A DNA stretch of 64,000 nt from Sphingomonas sp. Leaf33. Its GTDB lineage: Bacteria; Pseudomonadota; Alphaproteobacteria; Sphingomonadales; Sphingomonadaceae. Below, piece after piece: positions 20,091-29,749 of the stretch (positions are counted from its first letter, which is position 1; each line of letters begins with the position of its first letter). Made by a program: the position numbers and the translations under genes. Under the pieces are notes generated by a model. It made no database searches and was not told the DNA's origin. It saw only the letters and a program-made list of their open reading frames with translations. The stretch covers positions 62,001-126,000 of the forward strand of contig NZ_LMLB01000011.1 in the NCBI RefSeq assembly GCF_001421785.1. Reading direction: 5' to 3'.

Positions 20091-22097
20091 ATGTTCGACC
20101 AACCCCTGTCCAAGATCCTCTTCGGGCGCCTCGGTTTCGAATCGTTTCCGATCCACGAGCCGATCCTGCTGATCACCTTCGCCGGCGTGATGCTCGGCGG
20201 CCTCGGCCTGCTGTTCGTCGTCACCAAATACCGGCTGTGGGGCTGGCTGTGGCGCGAGTGGTTCACCTCCGTCGATCACAAGAAGATCGGGATCATGTAC
20301 ATGATCCTGGGGATCATCATGCTGCTGCGCGGCTTTGCCGACGCGCTGATGATGCGTACGCAACAGGCGATCGCGTTCGGCGCGAACGAAGGCTATCTGC
20401 CGCCGCACCATTATGATCAGGTCTTCACCGCGCACGGGACGATCATGATATTCTTCGTCGCGATTCCCTTGGTCGTCGGCCTGATCAACTATGTCATGCC
20501 GCTCCAGATCGGCGCGCGCGACGTGGCGTTCCCCTACCTCAACAACCTCAGCTTCTGGCTGACGGTCGCAGGCGCGCTGCTGGTTATGGCATCGCTGTTC
20601 ATCGGCGAGTTCAGCCGCGCGGGGTGGCTGAACTACGTGCCGGTCTCAAACCTGCAGAATTCGCCCGACGTGGGGCCGGACTATTACCTCTGGGCGCTCC
20701 AGATCGCCGGTGTCGGCACGACACTCAGCGCGATCAACATGGTGACGACGATCATCAAGATGCGCGCGCCCGGCATGTCGATGATGAAGATGCCGGTGTT
20801 CTGCTGGACGGCGCTGTGCAGCAACGTGCTGGCGGTCGCGATCTTCCCGATCCTGACCGCGGCGTTCGCGATGCTGATGCTCGACCGCTACATCGGCACC
20901 AACTTCTTCACCAACGATCTTGGCGGCAACGCCATGATGTACTGGAACCTGGTGTGGATCTGGGGCCACCCGGAAGTGTACGTGCTGGTCCTGCCGGTGT
21001 TCGGCATCTTCTCCGAGATCACCTCGACCTTCTCCGGCAAGAGACTGTTCGGCTATTCGTCGATGGTCTACGCGAGCGTCGTCATCACCATCCTCGCGTT
21101 CCTCGTCTGGCTGCACCACTTCTTCACCATGGGGTCGGGGGCGAGCGTCAACAGCTTCTTCGGCATCGCCACGATGGTCATCTCGATCCCGACCGGCGCC
21201 AAGATCTTCAACTGGCTGTTCACGATGTACCGCGGCAACATCCGCTTCGAACTGCCGATGATGTGGACGGTCGCGTTCCTGCTGACCTTCACGGTCGGCG
21301 GCATGACGGGCGTGCTGCTGGCGGTGCCGCCGGCCGATTTCGTGCTGCACAATTCGCTGTTCCTGGTCGCGCACTTCCATAACGTCATCATCGGCGGCGT
21401 GGTGTTCGGACTGTTCGCGGGCATGACCTACTGGTTCCCCAAGGCGTTCGGCTTCCGGCTCGACCCGTTCTGGGGCAAGGTCAGCTTCTGGGGCTGGGTC
21501 ATCGGCTACTGGGTCGCGTGGACGCCGATCTACATCGTCGGCCTGATGGGCACGACGCGGCGCGTGAACCATTTCAGCGACCCGTCGCTCCAGCCCTGGT
21601 TCATCATCGCGGCGATCGGCGCGGTCATCATCCTGATCGGTATCGTCGCCTTCCTGATCCAGATCGCGGTCAGCGTGATGCGGCGCGACCAGTTGCGCGA
21701 CACGACCGGCGATCCGTGGGACGGCCGCACGCTCGAATGGGCGACCAGCTCGCCGCCGCCGGCGTACAACTTCGCGCACACCCCGGTCGTCCATGACCTG
21801 GATGCCTGGTGGGACATGAAGTCGCGCCATGCGAAGCGGCCCGAGACGGGCTTTGCGCCGATCCACATGCCGCGCAACACCGGCACCGGCGTCATCGTCT
21901 CCGCGCTGTCGCTCACCCTCGGCTTCGGGATGGTCTGGTATATGTGGTGGCTGGCGATACTGTCGTTCGTCGGCATCGTGGTCGTGACCATCGTCCATAC
22001 GTTCAACTACGACCGCGATTATCACATCCCGGTCGAGGAGGTGACGGACGTCGAGGACGCCCGCACCGCCCTGCTGGCCAAGGGAGCCGCGGCATGA
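20091..22097 (+). CDS. cyoB: cytochrome bo3/ba3-type ubiquinol oxidase subunit I
   Basis: This is the 668-residue catalytic heme-copper subunit. It contains the expected heme and CuB ligands: [12 protein letters not shown] (low-spin heme His), [13 protein letters not shown] (CuB His and cross-linked Tyr) and [10 protein letters not shown] (CuB His pair), with a further heme His pair in [12 protein letters not shown]. The N-terminal extra helix typical of quinol oxidases precedes [13 protein letters not shown]. It reduces O2 to water and pumps protons, taking electrons from ubiquinol. It starts 9 bases after cyoA and its stop overlaps the cyoC start (ATGA). Confidence 0.97.
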   Translation: MFDQPLSKILFGRLGFESFPIHEPILLITFAGVMLGGLGLLFVVTKYRLWGWLWREWFTSVDHKKIGIMYMILGIIMLLRGFADALMMRTQQAIAFGANEGYLPPHHYDQVFTAHGTIMIFFVAIPLVVGLINYVMPLQIGARDVAFPYLNNLSFWLTVAGALLVMASLFIGEFSRAGWLNYVPVSNLQNSPDVGPDYYLWALQIAGVGTTLSAINMVTTIIKMRAPGMSMMKMPVFCWTALCSNVLAVAIFPILTAAFAMLMLDRYIGTNFFTNDLGGNAMMYWNLVWIWGHPEVYVLVLPVFGIFSEITSTFSGKRLFGYSSMVYASVVITILAFLVWLHHFFTMGSGASVNSFFGIATMVISIPTGAKIFNWLFTMYRGNIRFELPMMWTVAFLLTFTVGGMTGVLLAVPPADFVLHNSLFLVAHFHNVIIGGVVFGLFAGMTYWFPKAFGFRLDPFWGKVSFWGWVIGYWVAWTPIYIVGLMGTTRRVNHFSDPSLQPWFIIAAIGAVIILIGIVAFLIQIAVSVMRRDQLRDTTGDPWDGRTLEWATSSPPPAYNFAHTPVVHDLDAWWDMKSRHAKRPETGFAPIHMPRNTGTGVIVSALSLTLGFGMVWYMWWLAILSFVGIVVVTIVHTFNYDRDYHIPVEEVTDVEDARTALLAKGAAA

Positions 22098-22738
22098 GCA
22101 CGACCACGACCGCATCGGGCGAGACGGTGTTCTACCTCGACGAGAGCGACGGGCACGGCGACGGCCATGCCCACACCGGCCCCGGCGGCAGCACGATGCT
22201 GGGGTTCTGGATCTACCTGATGAGCGACGCGCTGATCTTCGCGACGCTGTTCGCGACGTACGGCGTCGTCGGCACCAGCTATGCCGGGGGTCCGGGCCCG
22301 CGCGAGCTGTTCGAACTGCCGCTGGTCGCGATCAATACCGCGATCCTGCTGACCTCGTCGATCACCTACGGTTTCGCGATGATCGCGATGCAGGAGGGGC
22401 GGCTGTCCGGCACGCGTGCCTGGCTGGCGCTGACCGGGCTGCTGGGCGCCGCCTTCGTCGGCGTCGAGCTCTATGAATTCTCGAAGCTCGCGCACGAAGG
22501 CGCGACGCCGCAGACCAGCGCGTTCCTGTCGGCCTTCTTCACGCTGGTCGCGACCCACGGCCTGCACGTGACGGTCGGCATCGTCTGGGTCGGCGTGATG
22601 CTGGTCCAGCTGACCCAGCGTGGCCTCACCGCCGACAACAAGCGCCGCGTCATGTGCCTCAGCATGTTCTGGCACTTCCTGGACGTCGTCTGGATCGGCG
22701 TCTTCACCTTCGTCTACCTGCTGGGATCCCTGCGATGA
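22094..22738 (+). CDS. cyoC: cytochrome bo3/ba3-type ubiquinol oxidase subunit III
   Basis: This is a 214-residue membrane subunit with five predicted helices. After a His/Gly-rich N-terminus it shows [21 protein letters not shown] and [11 protein letters not shown], which are conserved in the COX3 family of quinol oxidases. The Glu equivalent used in proton supply by subunit III proteins lies in GVELYEF. It overlaps cyoB and cyoD by 4 bases on each side. Confidence 0.95.
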   Translation: MSTTTTASGETVFYLDESDGHGDGHAHTGPGGSTMLGFWIYLMSDALIFATLFATYGVVGTSYAGGPGPRELFELPLVAINTAILLTSSITYGFAMIAMQEGRLSGTRAWLALTGLLGAAFVGVELYEFSKLAHEGATPQTSAFLSAFFTLVATHGLHVTVGIVWVGVMLVQLTQRGLTADNKRRVMCLSMFWHFLDVVWIGVFTFVYLLGSLR

Positions 22739-23121
22739 CCGATACCCCCGTTGCCGCCACGCACGGCCACCACGAGGTGCCGACGCACGAGGACGAACAC
22801 CTCCACGTCTCGCGCCGCGGTTACCTGACCGGGTTCGCGCTGTCGGTCGTCCTCACCGCTATCCCGTTCTGGGTGGTGATGGCGGGCGCCTTGTCGCCGA
22901 ACTGGACGGTCGCCGTCGTCGTCGCCGCGGCGGTGGCGCAGATCGTCGTCCACACCATCTACTTCCTGCACGTCAGTTCGCAGTCGGAGGGCGGCTGGAC
23001 GCTGATGGCCTATGTCTTCGCCGCGGTCATCGTGCTGATCGTGATCGCCGGGTCGCTGTGGATCATGTACCATCTCAACACCAACATGATGCCGATGTCC
23101 GGCATGGACGGGACGCCCTGA
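22735..23121 (+). CDS. cyoD: cytochrome bo3/ba3-type ubiquinol oxidase subunit IV
   Basis: This is a 128-residue small subunit with three predicted helices. GYLTGFALSVVLTAIPF and HTIYFLHVSSQSEGGW are typical CyoD segments. It supports assembly and stability of the oxidase. Its stop codon overlaps the unusual start of surf1 (CTGA). No cyoE (heme O synthase) follows, unlike the E. coli operon. Confidence 0.94.
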   Translation: MTDTPVAATHGHHEVPTHEDEHLHVSRRGYLTGFALSVVLTAIPFWVVMAGALSPNWTVAVVVAAAVAQIVVHTIYFLHVSSQSEGGWTLMAYVFAAVIVLIVIAGSLWIMYHLNTNMMPMSGMDGTP

Positions 23122-23810
23122 CCACACGCCGCCCCGTCCTCGCGCTGGTCGCCGCGCTGGTGACGGCGGGGCTGATCGCGCTGGGCGTGTGGCAACTGGA
23201 GCGGCGGGCGTGGAAGCTCGACCTGATCGCCAGGGTCGATGCGCGCATCCACGCCGCGTCTGCCGCCTTCCCGTGGAGCGGGGGCGCGCCGCAGGACCTC
23301 GAGTATCGCCGCGTTCGCGTGACGGGTATTTTCGACCATGCGCGCGAGACTTTGGTGCAGGCCCTGACGACACGCGGGGCAGGCTTCTGGGTGATGACGC
23401 CGCTGCGGACCGCGGACGGCACCATCCTCGTCAACCGCGGCTTCGTGCCTGAGGATCGTCGCGACCCCGCCCGCCGCGCGGCTGGACAGGTTGCCGGAGC
23501 TACAGGCGTCATTGGCCTGATCCGCCTGAGCGAGCCCGGCGGGGGTTTCCTGCGCAACAACGATCCGGCCGCCGGTCGCTGGTATTCGCGCGACGTCGGC
23601 GCGATCGCGGCGACCAAGGGGCTGGGGCGGGTCGCGCCGCAGTTCGTCGATGCCGATGCGACCCCCAACCCCGGCGGCTATCCGATCGGCGGTCTGACCA
23701 TCGTCGCGTTCCGCAACACGCACCTGGTCTATGCGCTGACGTGGTTCGCGCTGGCCGCACTTGCCGCCTTCGGCACCTGGCTGCTCTGGCTTGGGGGACG
23801 GCGGGCATGA
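23118..23810 (+). CDS. SURF1 family oxidase assembly factor, apparent CTG start
   Basis: SURF1 proteins help insert heme into heme-copper oxidases. The protein has two transmembrane helices at its ends (LALVAALVTAGLIALGVWQL at the N-terminus, LVYALTWFALAALAAFGTWL at the C-terminus) and a periplasmic domain between them, with the typical LVNRGFVP and NTHLVYALTW. There is no ATG, GTG or TTG before the first helix. The codon where family members start is CTG at 23118, overlapping the cyoD stop as CTGA, giving 230 residues. The next usable codon, GTG at 23160, would remove half of the first helix. The gene is last of the oxidase block and overlaps regB. Confidence 0.88.
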   Translation: MTTRRPVLALVAALVTAGLIALGVWQLERRAWKLDLIARVDARIHAASAAFPWSGGAPQDLEYRRVRVTGIFDHARETLVQALTTRGAGFWVMTPLRTADGTILVNRGFVPEDRRDPARRAAGQVAGATGVIGLIRLSEPGGGFLRNNDPAAGRWYSRDVGAIAATKGLGRVAPQFVDADATPNPGGYPIGGLTIVAFRNTHLVYALTWFALAALAAFGTWLLWLGGRRA

Positions 23811-25102
23811 TCGAGCCGCCGCTGCTTGCGCTCACCCGCCAGCGTGGCGATGCACCCGATGACGGTGCCGCCGCGCAGAACATGCGCCAGCTGGTCCAGC
23901 TGCGCTGGATCGCGGTGGCCGGGCAGACCGCGACGATCCTGCTCATGCATTTCGGGCTCGGCGTGCCGCTGCCGGTCGTGCAGATGCTGGGCGTCGCGCT
24001 CGCGCTGGCGCTCGTCAACCTGGCGACGACGCTCGCCGCCCCGCGCCACCGGGTGCGCACGATCGAGATCATGCTGGCGCTGCTGCTCGACATGGCGGCG
24101 CTGACGCTCCAGCTGTATTTCAGCGGTGGCGCGGGCAATCCGTTCATCTCGCTCTACCTGCTCCAGGTCGTGCTCGGTGCGATCCTGCTGCCGACGCCGG
24201 CCGCGGTCGTGCTGACAGCGGCGGCGGGTGCGAGCTATGCGCTGCTGACGCTGCGCGCGCTGCCGCTGATCCTGCCGAGCGGGCTGATCGCCGACAGTGC
24301 CGATCTGTTCGCGATCGGACGCTGGATCGCGTTCGTCATGGTCGCCGGGCTGCTGGTGATGTTCATCGCGCGCATCAGCCGCAACCTGCGCGCCCGCGAC
24401 GCCGCCGTCGCCGACCTACGCCAGCACGCGGCGGAACAGGACGGCATCGTCCGCATGGGCCTGTTCGCCAGCGGCGCGGCGCACGAACTCGGCACGCCGC
24501 TCGGCACGTTATCGGTGATCCTGGCCGACTGGCGGCGGATGCCGGGAATCGCCGACGACCCCGCTCTGGTCGCCGACGTCGTCGAGATGCAGGGCGAAGT
24601 CGGCCGCTGCAAGGCGATCGTCAGCGACATTCTGCAATCCGCCGGCCAGCCGCGCGGGGAGGCGATGGAGCGGGCGAGCGCGCGCGCGTTCCTGGACGAT
24701 TGCGTGGCGACGTGGGGCCGGCTGCGTCCGGATGTGGCGCTGCTCTATATCCCGCGCGCGCTTGGCGAGACATCGGTCGCGATCGATCCGGCGCTCAGGC
24801 AAGCGATCTGGAACCTGCTCGACAATGCCGCCGAGGTGTCGCCGCACGCGGTCGAACTGGAAGCACGGGTCGAGACCGAGCATCTGGTGATCGCGGTCGC
24901 CGACGATGGCCCGGGGTTCGCGCCGGACGTCCTCGCCGGGCTCGGCGGACTGTATCGATCGACCAAAGGTGAGGGGCATGGCCTGGGCCTGTTTCTCGCG
25001 ACCAACCTCGCCCGTCGTCTCGGCGGACGACTGGAGGCGCGCAACCTGACCCACGGGGCCGAAGTCCGCCTGATCCTGCCGGTGGTGGGCAAGGGATCGT
25101 GA
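23807..25102 (+). CDS. regB: redox sensor histidine kinase, RegB/PrrB/ActS type
   Basis: This is a 431-residue membrane kinase with six predicted helices in residues 25-190. It carries the RegB quinone-site motif GGAGNPF at 107-113, the H-box ASGAAHELGTPLGTL with His226, and Cys268 (GRCKAIVSDIL). I align Cys268 with the redox-active cysteine of Rhodobacter RegB. The ATPase domain has NLLDNAAEVSP, DDGPGF and GEGHGLGLFLA. Known RegB proteins sense the quinone pool and redox state and control respiratory and energy genes. The ATG overlaps the surf1 stop, placing the sensor on the oxidase transcript, and its own stop overlaps regA. Confidence 0.93.
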   Translation: MIEPPLLALTRQRGDAPDDGAAAQNMRQLVQLRWIAVAGQTATILLMHFGLGVPLPVVQMLGVALALALVNLATTLAAPRHRVRTIEIMLALLLDMAALTLQLYFSGGAGNPFISLYLLQVVLGAILLPTPAAVVLTAAAGASYALLTLRALPLILPSGLIADSADLFAIGRWIAFVMVAGLLVMFIARISRNLRARDAAVADLRQHAAEQDGIVRMGLFASGAAHELGTPLGTLSVILADWRRMPGIADDPALVADVVEMQGEVGRCKAIVSDILQSAGQPRGEAMERASARAFLDDCVATWGRLRPDVALLYIPRALGETSVAIDPALRQAIWNLLDNAAEVSPHAVELEARVETEHLVIAVADDGPGFAPDVLAGLGGLYRSTKGEGHGLGLFLATNLARRLGGRLEARNLTHGAEVRLILPVVGKGS

Positions 25103-25635
25103 CCATCGACGGCCCCAGCCTGATCCTCGTCGAGGACGACGCGACCTTTGCCCGGACGCTCGGCCGGTCGTTCGAACGCCGCGGCTACCGCGTGCGGATC
25201 GCTGCCGATGCGGGCGAGCTCGACGCGCTGCTTGCCGAGGAGGTGCCCGACCATGCCGTGGTCGACCTGAAGCTCGGTACCGGTTCCGGCCTGCCCTGCG
25301 TCGCGCGGCTTCACGCACTCGATCCGGCGATGCTGATCGTCGTACTGACCGGCTATGCCAGCATCGCGACCGCGGTGGAGGCGATCAAGCTGGGCGCGTG
25401 CCAGTATCTGGTGAAGCCGTCGAATACCGACGACATCGAAGCCGCGTTCAGCAAGGCGGTCGGCGACCCCGACATCGACATCACCGCACGCCCGTCGTCG
25501 ATCAAGACGCACGAATGGGAGATGATCAACCAAACGCTGGCGGAAACGGGCTTCAACATCTCCGAGACCGCGCGACGCCTGGGGATGCACCGGCGGACCC
25601 TGGCACGAAAGCTGGAGAAGCGGCCGGTGAAGTAA
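25099..25635 (+). CDS. regA: response regulator, RegA/PrrA/ActR type
   Basis: This is a 178-residue two-domain regulator. The receiver domain has the acidic pocket LVEDDATF, the phosphoacceptor Asp in AVVDLKLGTGSG, and the Thr and Lys of VLTGYAS and YLVKPS. The C-terminal Fis-like helix-turn-helix has NISETARRLGMHRRTLARKL, which matches the highly conserved DNA-binding end of RegA. The GTG start overlaps the regB stop (GTGA). It probably adjusts respiratory genes, including this operon, to redox state. Confidence 0.95.
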   Translation: MTIDGPSLILVEDDATFARTLGRSFERRGYRVRIAADAGELDALLAEEVPDHAVVDLKLGTGSGLPCVARLHALDPAMLIVVLTGYASIATAVEAIKLGACQYLVKPSNTDDIEAAFSKAVGDPDIDITARPSSIKTHEWEMINQTLAETGFNISETARRLGMHRRTLARKLEKRPVK

Positions 25636-25848
25636 GGGATGCCTCATCCCGGTTCGTGCTTCAACGGGCTCGAGGCGAACGGATGTCGGGCGTGTCGACG
25701 AACTCCCGCCGATTTGTGACAGTGCACGTCGCGATATCGTCACGTCCCCGTAACCAAACCCCCACGCCCGCGTAACAATCCTGCGCCAAGGCCGGCCAAT
25801 CGCAGGCGTGAACCGCGCCGCGACCGCCATTCGCTCAGGGGGAGCATC

Positions 25849-28659
25849 ATGACCACCGTCCTCACCGGCGCCCGCAAGCTTGCGGGCGTCTCTCTAGTCG
25901 CACTCGCCGTCGCTGTGTCGTCCACGCCGGCGCGCGCGAACGACCCCGTTGCGCCGAGCGCCAGCACGCCGACCGCCGGCCCGACCGTCTCGGGCCGCGT
26001 GTATGACGCGACCGGCGCTGCGCTGCCGGGCGCGCGCATCGTCGTCGAAGGGACGGGGGCGGAGGCCACCACCAACCTGCAGGGCGAATTCGCCGTCGCC
26101 GCACCGAGCGCGGACGGGGATATCGCCTTGCGCATCGACTATCTCGGCCGCGACGTGCTGCCCTACACCGTCACGGCGGCCGAGCGTGGTCGCCCGGCGA
26201 TCATCACGCTGCCGGCCGCAGGCGCGCCGGGCGATATCGTCGTTACGGGCCAGTCGCTGCTCGACAACACCGCCCGCGCCCTCAACCAGATGCGCCAGGC
26301 CGACAACACCGTCACCATCCTGTCGTCGGACGCGATCGGCCGCTTCCCAGATCCGAACATCGCCGAGGCATTGCAGCGCGTCGCCGGCGTCGGCATCGAA
26401 CGCGACCAGGGCGAGGGCCGCTACATCAACGTCCGCGGCGCGCCGAGCGAGTTCTCGGCCGTCTCGGTTGACGGCATCCAGATCCCCTCGGTCGATCCGA
26501 CCACCCGCGCGGTCGATCTGGACACGCTGCCCTCCGACATCGTCGGCAACATCGAAGTGACCAAGTCGCTGCTGCCCTACCAGGACGCGGATTCGATCTC
26601 GGGCGCGGTCAATATCACGACCCGCTCGGCCTTCGACCGCAAGGGCTTCGCGCTGACCGGCATGGGCGGCATGAGCTACAACCAGTTCGGCAAGGGTAAC
26701 GATTACCGCGCGTCGGGGTCGATCAGCGACCGCTTCGGCGGCGACCGCCAGTTCGGCATCCTGCTGTCGGGCAGCTATTCGAAGACCGACCGCCAGCCCG
26801 ACAATGTCGAGAACACCTGGGCCCAGACCGCGGCGGGCCTGCGCGTCACCGAAACGCTGTTCAAGGACTACCGCACCCGCCGTACCCGTGTCGCCGGGTC
26901 GGGCGCGTTCGAATGGCACCCGACCGATCGCACTCAGCTGTGGGTCCGCGGCACCTATGCCCGGTTCAAGGACAACGAATTCCGCGACCGCATCGGCATC
27001 CTGTGGAGCGAAGGCACGCTCGCGGCGGGATCGACCGATACCGCGGCGACCTACACCAACACGCGCGTCGAAAAGCAGATCCGCCACCGCGCGCAGGTGA
27101 ACGAGATCTGGACCGCGACCGCAGGCATCGAACAGCGGCTGGGCGACGGCACCGTCCGCCTGGACGGCGCGTACAGCGAATCGTCGCAGACCTATCCGCG
27201 CCGCGACGAGCTTCTGTTCCGCTCGACGCTGCGCCCGACGCTCAGCTACGACTTCGGCACCAGCAGCGACCTGCCGGTCTATTCGCTGTTCACCGGCAAC
27301 CCGCACCTCCAGACCGGCACCTATGCCTTCCGCGAGAATGCGTACCGGTCGAACACGACCAAGAACGACGAGCTGACCGCCGCCCTGCGTATCGACCTGC
27401 CGGTTACTACAGGCAGCGGCACGATCACCTTCTCGAGCGGCGGCAAGTACCGCGAACGCAACATCCTGGCCGATGAGGAGCGCTTCCGCGACCGTCGCGC
27501 CACCGCGGCACCGACCCGCACGCTTGCGGGTTTCCTGTCGGACGAGGAATCGCGCAACTTCGACTATGCGCTGGGTAACCGCATCGACGGCAGCCTGGCC
27601 GATGCGTATTTCGATGCGACCAAGGCGGCGTCCGAACGCCGCCTGCCGCAGTCGCTGACCGCCGACTATACCGCGAACGAAAAGGTGCTGGGCATCTTCG
27701 GCATGGGCAAGGCGGAACTCGGTCGCCTGACGCTGATCGCCGGCCTGCGCGTCGAGACGACCGATTTCCGCGGGACCGCGCCCAGCGTGTCGCGGACCGG
27801 CGCGATCACCACCGCGCTCGCCAAGTCGGGCTACACCGAATTCTTCCCGAACCTGACGGTGCGCCAGGCGTTCACGCCCAACCTGATCGGTCGTTTTGCG
27901 CTGAGCCGTGCGATCAACCGCCCCAACTTCCCGCAGATCGCCCCGCGCGTGCTGGAGACGACGGAGGGTAACACCGTCCGCGCCGAATTCGGCAATCCGG
28001 ACCTGCAACCGACGCTGTCCAACAACATCGATGCGGGCCTGGAATATTACATCCGCCCGCTCGGGCTGATCGCGGTCAACGGCTTCTACAAGGACCTGAC
28101 CGACTATCGCTACACGTTGACCAGCACCGGAACCTACCTGGGCGTCGCCGGCGCGATCCTCAGCCGTCCGGTCAACGCGCCCGAGGGCAAGCTGTACGGC
28201 GTCGAGGTGAACTGGCAGCAGCAGCTGAGTTTCCTGCCCGGCGCGCTGGGCGGGTTCGGCGTATTCGCGAACTATACCTACACGCAAGGTGACGCGCGGT
28301 TCGATGACGCGTTCGTCGGCCGCCGCGACTTCGTCCTGCCGGGACAGTCGAAGCATATGTGGAACGCGTCGCTGTTCTACGAGCGCGGGCCGGTCAACGT
28401 CCGCGTCGCCTATACCAAGCGGTCGGACTATCTCGACGAGATCAACGCCGACAACGCCACGCTCGACCTGTATTGGGAAGGCCGCGGGCAGCTGGACGCG
28501 ACCGCCAGCCTGCAGGTGCTGCGTGGCATCAACCTGTTCTTCGAGGGCAAAAACCTGACGAATTCGGCGGGCGTCCGCTACTTCGGTCAGCGTACCCGTG
28601 TCTACGAATATGAGAAGTTCGGCTACACGTTGTTCGGTGGCGTGCGGGTGAAGCTGTGA
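25849..28659 (+). CDS. TonB-dependent outer-membrane receptor linked to phytase
   Basis: This is a 936-residue receptor: a signal peptide (about 1-30), a carboxypeptidase-regulatory-like fold (about 43-120, SGRVYDATGAALPGARI), a plug domain (about 135-260, with NVRGAPSEFSAVSVDGIQI), and a beta-barrel ending in FGGVRVKL-type aromatic and basic residues. TonB receptors import scarce ligands using the proton motive force. The phytase gene overlaps its stop (GTGA), so the natural ligand may be phytate, a breakdown product, or a metal complex of it. That inference rests on context alone. A 213-base gap with no gene precedes it. Confidence 0.93.
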   Translation: MTTVLTGARKLAGVSLVALAVAVSSTPARANDPVAPSASTPTAGPTVSGRVYDATGAALPGARIVVEGTGAEATTNLQGEFAVAAPSADGDIALRIDYLGRDVLPYTVTAAERGRPAIITLPAAGAPGDIVVTGQSLLDNTARALNQMRQADNTVTILSSDAIGRFPDPNIAEALQRVAGVGIERDQGEGRYINVRGAPSEFSAVSVDGIQIPSVDPTTRAVDLDTLPSDIVGNIEVTKSLLPYQDADSISGAVNITTRSAFDRKGFALTGMGGMSYNQFGKGNDYRASGSISDRFGGDRQFGILLSGSYSKTDRQPDNVENTWAQTAAGLRVTETLFKDYRTRRTRVAGSGAFEWHPTDRTQLWVRGTYARFKDNEFRDRIGILWSEGTLAAGSTDTAATYTNTRVEKQIRHRAQVNEIWTATAGIEQRLGDGTVRLDGAYSESSQTYPRRDELLFRSTLRPTLSYDFGTSSDLPVYSLFTGNPHLQTGTYAFRENAYRSNTTKNDELTAALRIDLPVTTGSGTITFSSGGKYRERNILADEERFRDRRATAAPTRTLAGFLSDEESRNFDYALGNRIDGSLADAYFDATKAASERRLPQSLTADYTANEKVLGIFGMGKAELGRLTLIAGLRVETTDFRGTAPSVSRTGAITTALAKSGYTEFFPNLTVRQAFTPNLIGRFALSRAINRPNFPQIAPRVLETTEGNTVRAEFGNPDLQPTLSNNIDAGLEYYIRPLGLIAVNGFYKDLTDYRYTLTSTGTYLGVAGAILSRPVNAPEGKLYGVEVNWQQQLSFLPGALGGFGVFANYTYTQGDARFDDAFVGRRDFVLPGQSKHMWNASLFYERGPVNVRVAYTKRSDYLDEINADNATLDLYWEGRGQLDATASLQVLRGINLFFEGKNLTNSAGVRYFGQRTRVYEYEKFGYTLFGGVRVKL

Positions 28660-29681
28660 GGGCGCTGCTCCTCGCTCTGCTGCTCGGCGGCTGCGCGGCG
28701 ACCTCGGTCGCGCCGCCGTCCGGCCAGGCGCCGCAGGTGGCCGCGCTTGCGGAAACCGACCCTGTCGATACCGCCAACGACGCCGCGGACGATCCTGCGA
28801 TCTGGCGCAACCGGCGCGATCCAGCCGCCAGCCTGGTGATCGGGACCGACAAGAAGGCCGGGATTCACGTCTATGATCTCGCCGGCAAGCGGGTGTCGTT
28901 CACGCCGGCCGCGCGGCTGAACAACGTCGACCTGCGCGACATGGGGGCCAAGGGCGTGATCGTCGCGGCGAGCGACCGCGCGGACGTGACGCAGGCGCAT
29001 GTGTCGATGTTCACGCTCGACACCGCGGCGCGCACTTTGCTGCCGACCGGGCGCTTCCCGGTGGGAACGGGCGAGGCCTATGGCATGTGCCTGTGGCGCC
29101 GCACGAAGGACGCTGCGCTGTTCGGCTTCGTCGTGCTGAAGGACGGCCGGATCGATCAGGTCGCGATCGACCTGTCGGGTACGGCGCCCAGGGTGACGAC
29201 AGTCCGCAGCATGAAGCTCGGCACCCAGGCCGAGGGGTGCGTCGTCGACGATCGTACGGGGCTGTTGTATGTCGCCGAGGAGGACGTGGGTCTCTGGCGC
29301 TTCGACGCCGATCCGTCCGCGCCGACCACCGCGACCTCGATCGCAAAGGTCGATCGCCGTATCCTGTTCGACGATGCGGAGGGGTTGGCGCTCGCGCCGA
29401 AGGGACGGGACGGCGGCTATCTGGTCGTGTCGAGCCAGGGCGACAACGCCTACACGCTCTACCGCCTGCCGGGCGTGACCTATGCCGGCCGCTTCCGCAT
29501 CGGCGGCGGCGCGGTCGACGGGACCAGCGATACCGACGGGATCGAACTGCTGCTCGGCAACTTCGGCCCGAAATACCGCCGCGGGCTGTTCGTGGCGCAG
29601 GACGGCGACAATGCGCCAGACACGCAGAACTTCAAATATGTCAGCTGGGCCGACTCGCTGAAGGCGCTGCGATTACGGTAG
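28656..29681 (+). CDS. beta-propeller phytase, lipoprotein
   Basis: This is a 341-residue 3-phytase of the beta-propeller class, which removes phosphate from calcium-phytate. The GTG start leads into a lipoprotein signal (ALLLALLLGGC), suggesting an outer-membrane anchor. Family segments are DDPAIWRNRRDP, AEGCVVDDRTGLLYVAEED, DDAEGLALAPKG, YLVVSSQGDNAYTLYR and DGTSDTDGIELL. The acidic residues among them are the expected calcium and phosphate ligands. It overlaps the receptor gene by 4 bases, a pairing that fits phytate use at the cell surface. Confidence 0.93.
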   Translation: MRALLLALLLGGCAATSVAPPSGQAPQVAALAETDPVDTANDAADDPAIWRNRRDPAASLVIGTDKKAGIHVYDLAGKRVSFTPAARLNNVDLRDMGAKGVIVAASDRADVTQAHVSMFTLDTAARTLLPTGRFPVGTGEAYGMCLWRRTKDAALFGFVVLKDGRIDQVAIDLSGTAPRVTTVRSMKLGTQAEGCVVDDRTGLLYVAEEDVGLWRFDADPSAPTTATSIAKVDRRILFDDAEGLALAPKGRDGGYLVVSSQGDNAYTLYRLPGVTYAGRFRIGGGAVDGTSDTDGIELLLGNFGPKYRRGLFVAQDGDNAPDTQNFKYVSWADSLKALRLR

Positions 29682-29699
29682 CTTGACAACTTCCTCCAC

Positions 29700-29710
29700 T
29701 TGTCGGACCA
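29700..29710 (+). promoter_or_regulatory. weak operator-like dyad before the rhamnogalacturonan lyase gene
   Basis: TTGTCGGACCA is an 11-base near-palindrome (one mismatch) 40-50 bases upstream of the lyase start. It resembles the TNGTCNNACNA sites used by FadR-type GntR regulators of sugar-acid genes. A TTGACA hexamer lies at 29683, but no well-spaced -10 was found. No GntR gene is in the window, so this remains a suggestion. Confidence 0.25.
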
Positions 29711-29749
29711 GATCGTAAGATACGGTTCGACAATGTGGGACGGAGAGGT

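Noticed and set aside
22620..23117. Upstream extension of the surf1 frame to an ATG at 22620
   Set aside because: This would overlap all of cyoD and part of cyoC in another frame and encode an Arg-rich sequence with no SURF1 similarity; the CTG at 23118 fits homology and operon spacing better.
25645..25682. CGGTTCGTGCTTCAACGGGCT-like sequence after regA as a copy of the 12233 repeat
   Set aside because: Similarity is partial and there is no paired arm, so it is not listed as a repeat.
25700..25830. Possible Pho boxes upstream of the receptor-phytase unit (TGACAG, GTAAC, CGTAACAAT)
   Set aside because: Half-sites do not occur as TGACA-N6-TGACA pairs at the required 11-base spacing, so phosphate control cannot be claimed from sequence.
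25894..28356. An 820-codon open frame on the minus strand, opposite the TonB receptor
   Set aside because: It is a mirror of the receptor's codon pattern in GC-rich DNA: Arg/Ala/Gly/Asp-rich, no domain, no ribosome site. The plus-strand protein has full receptor homology.
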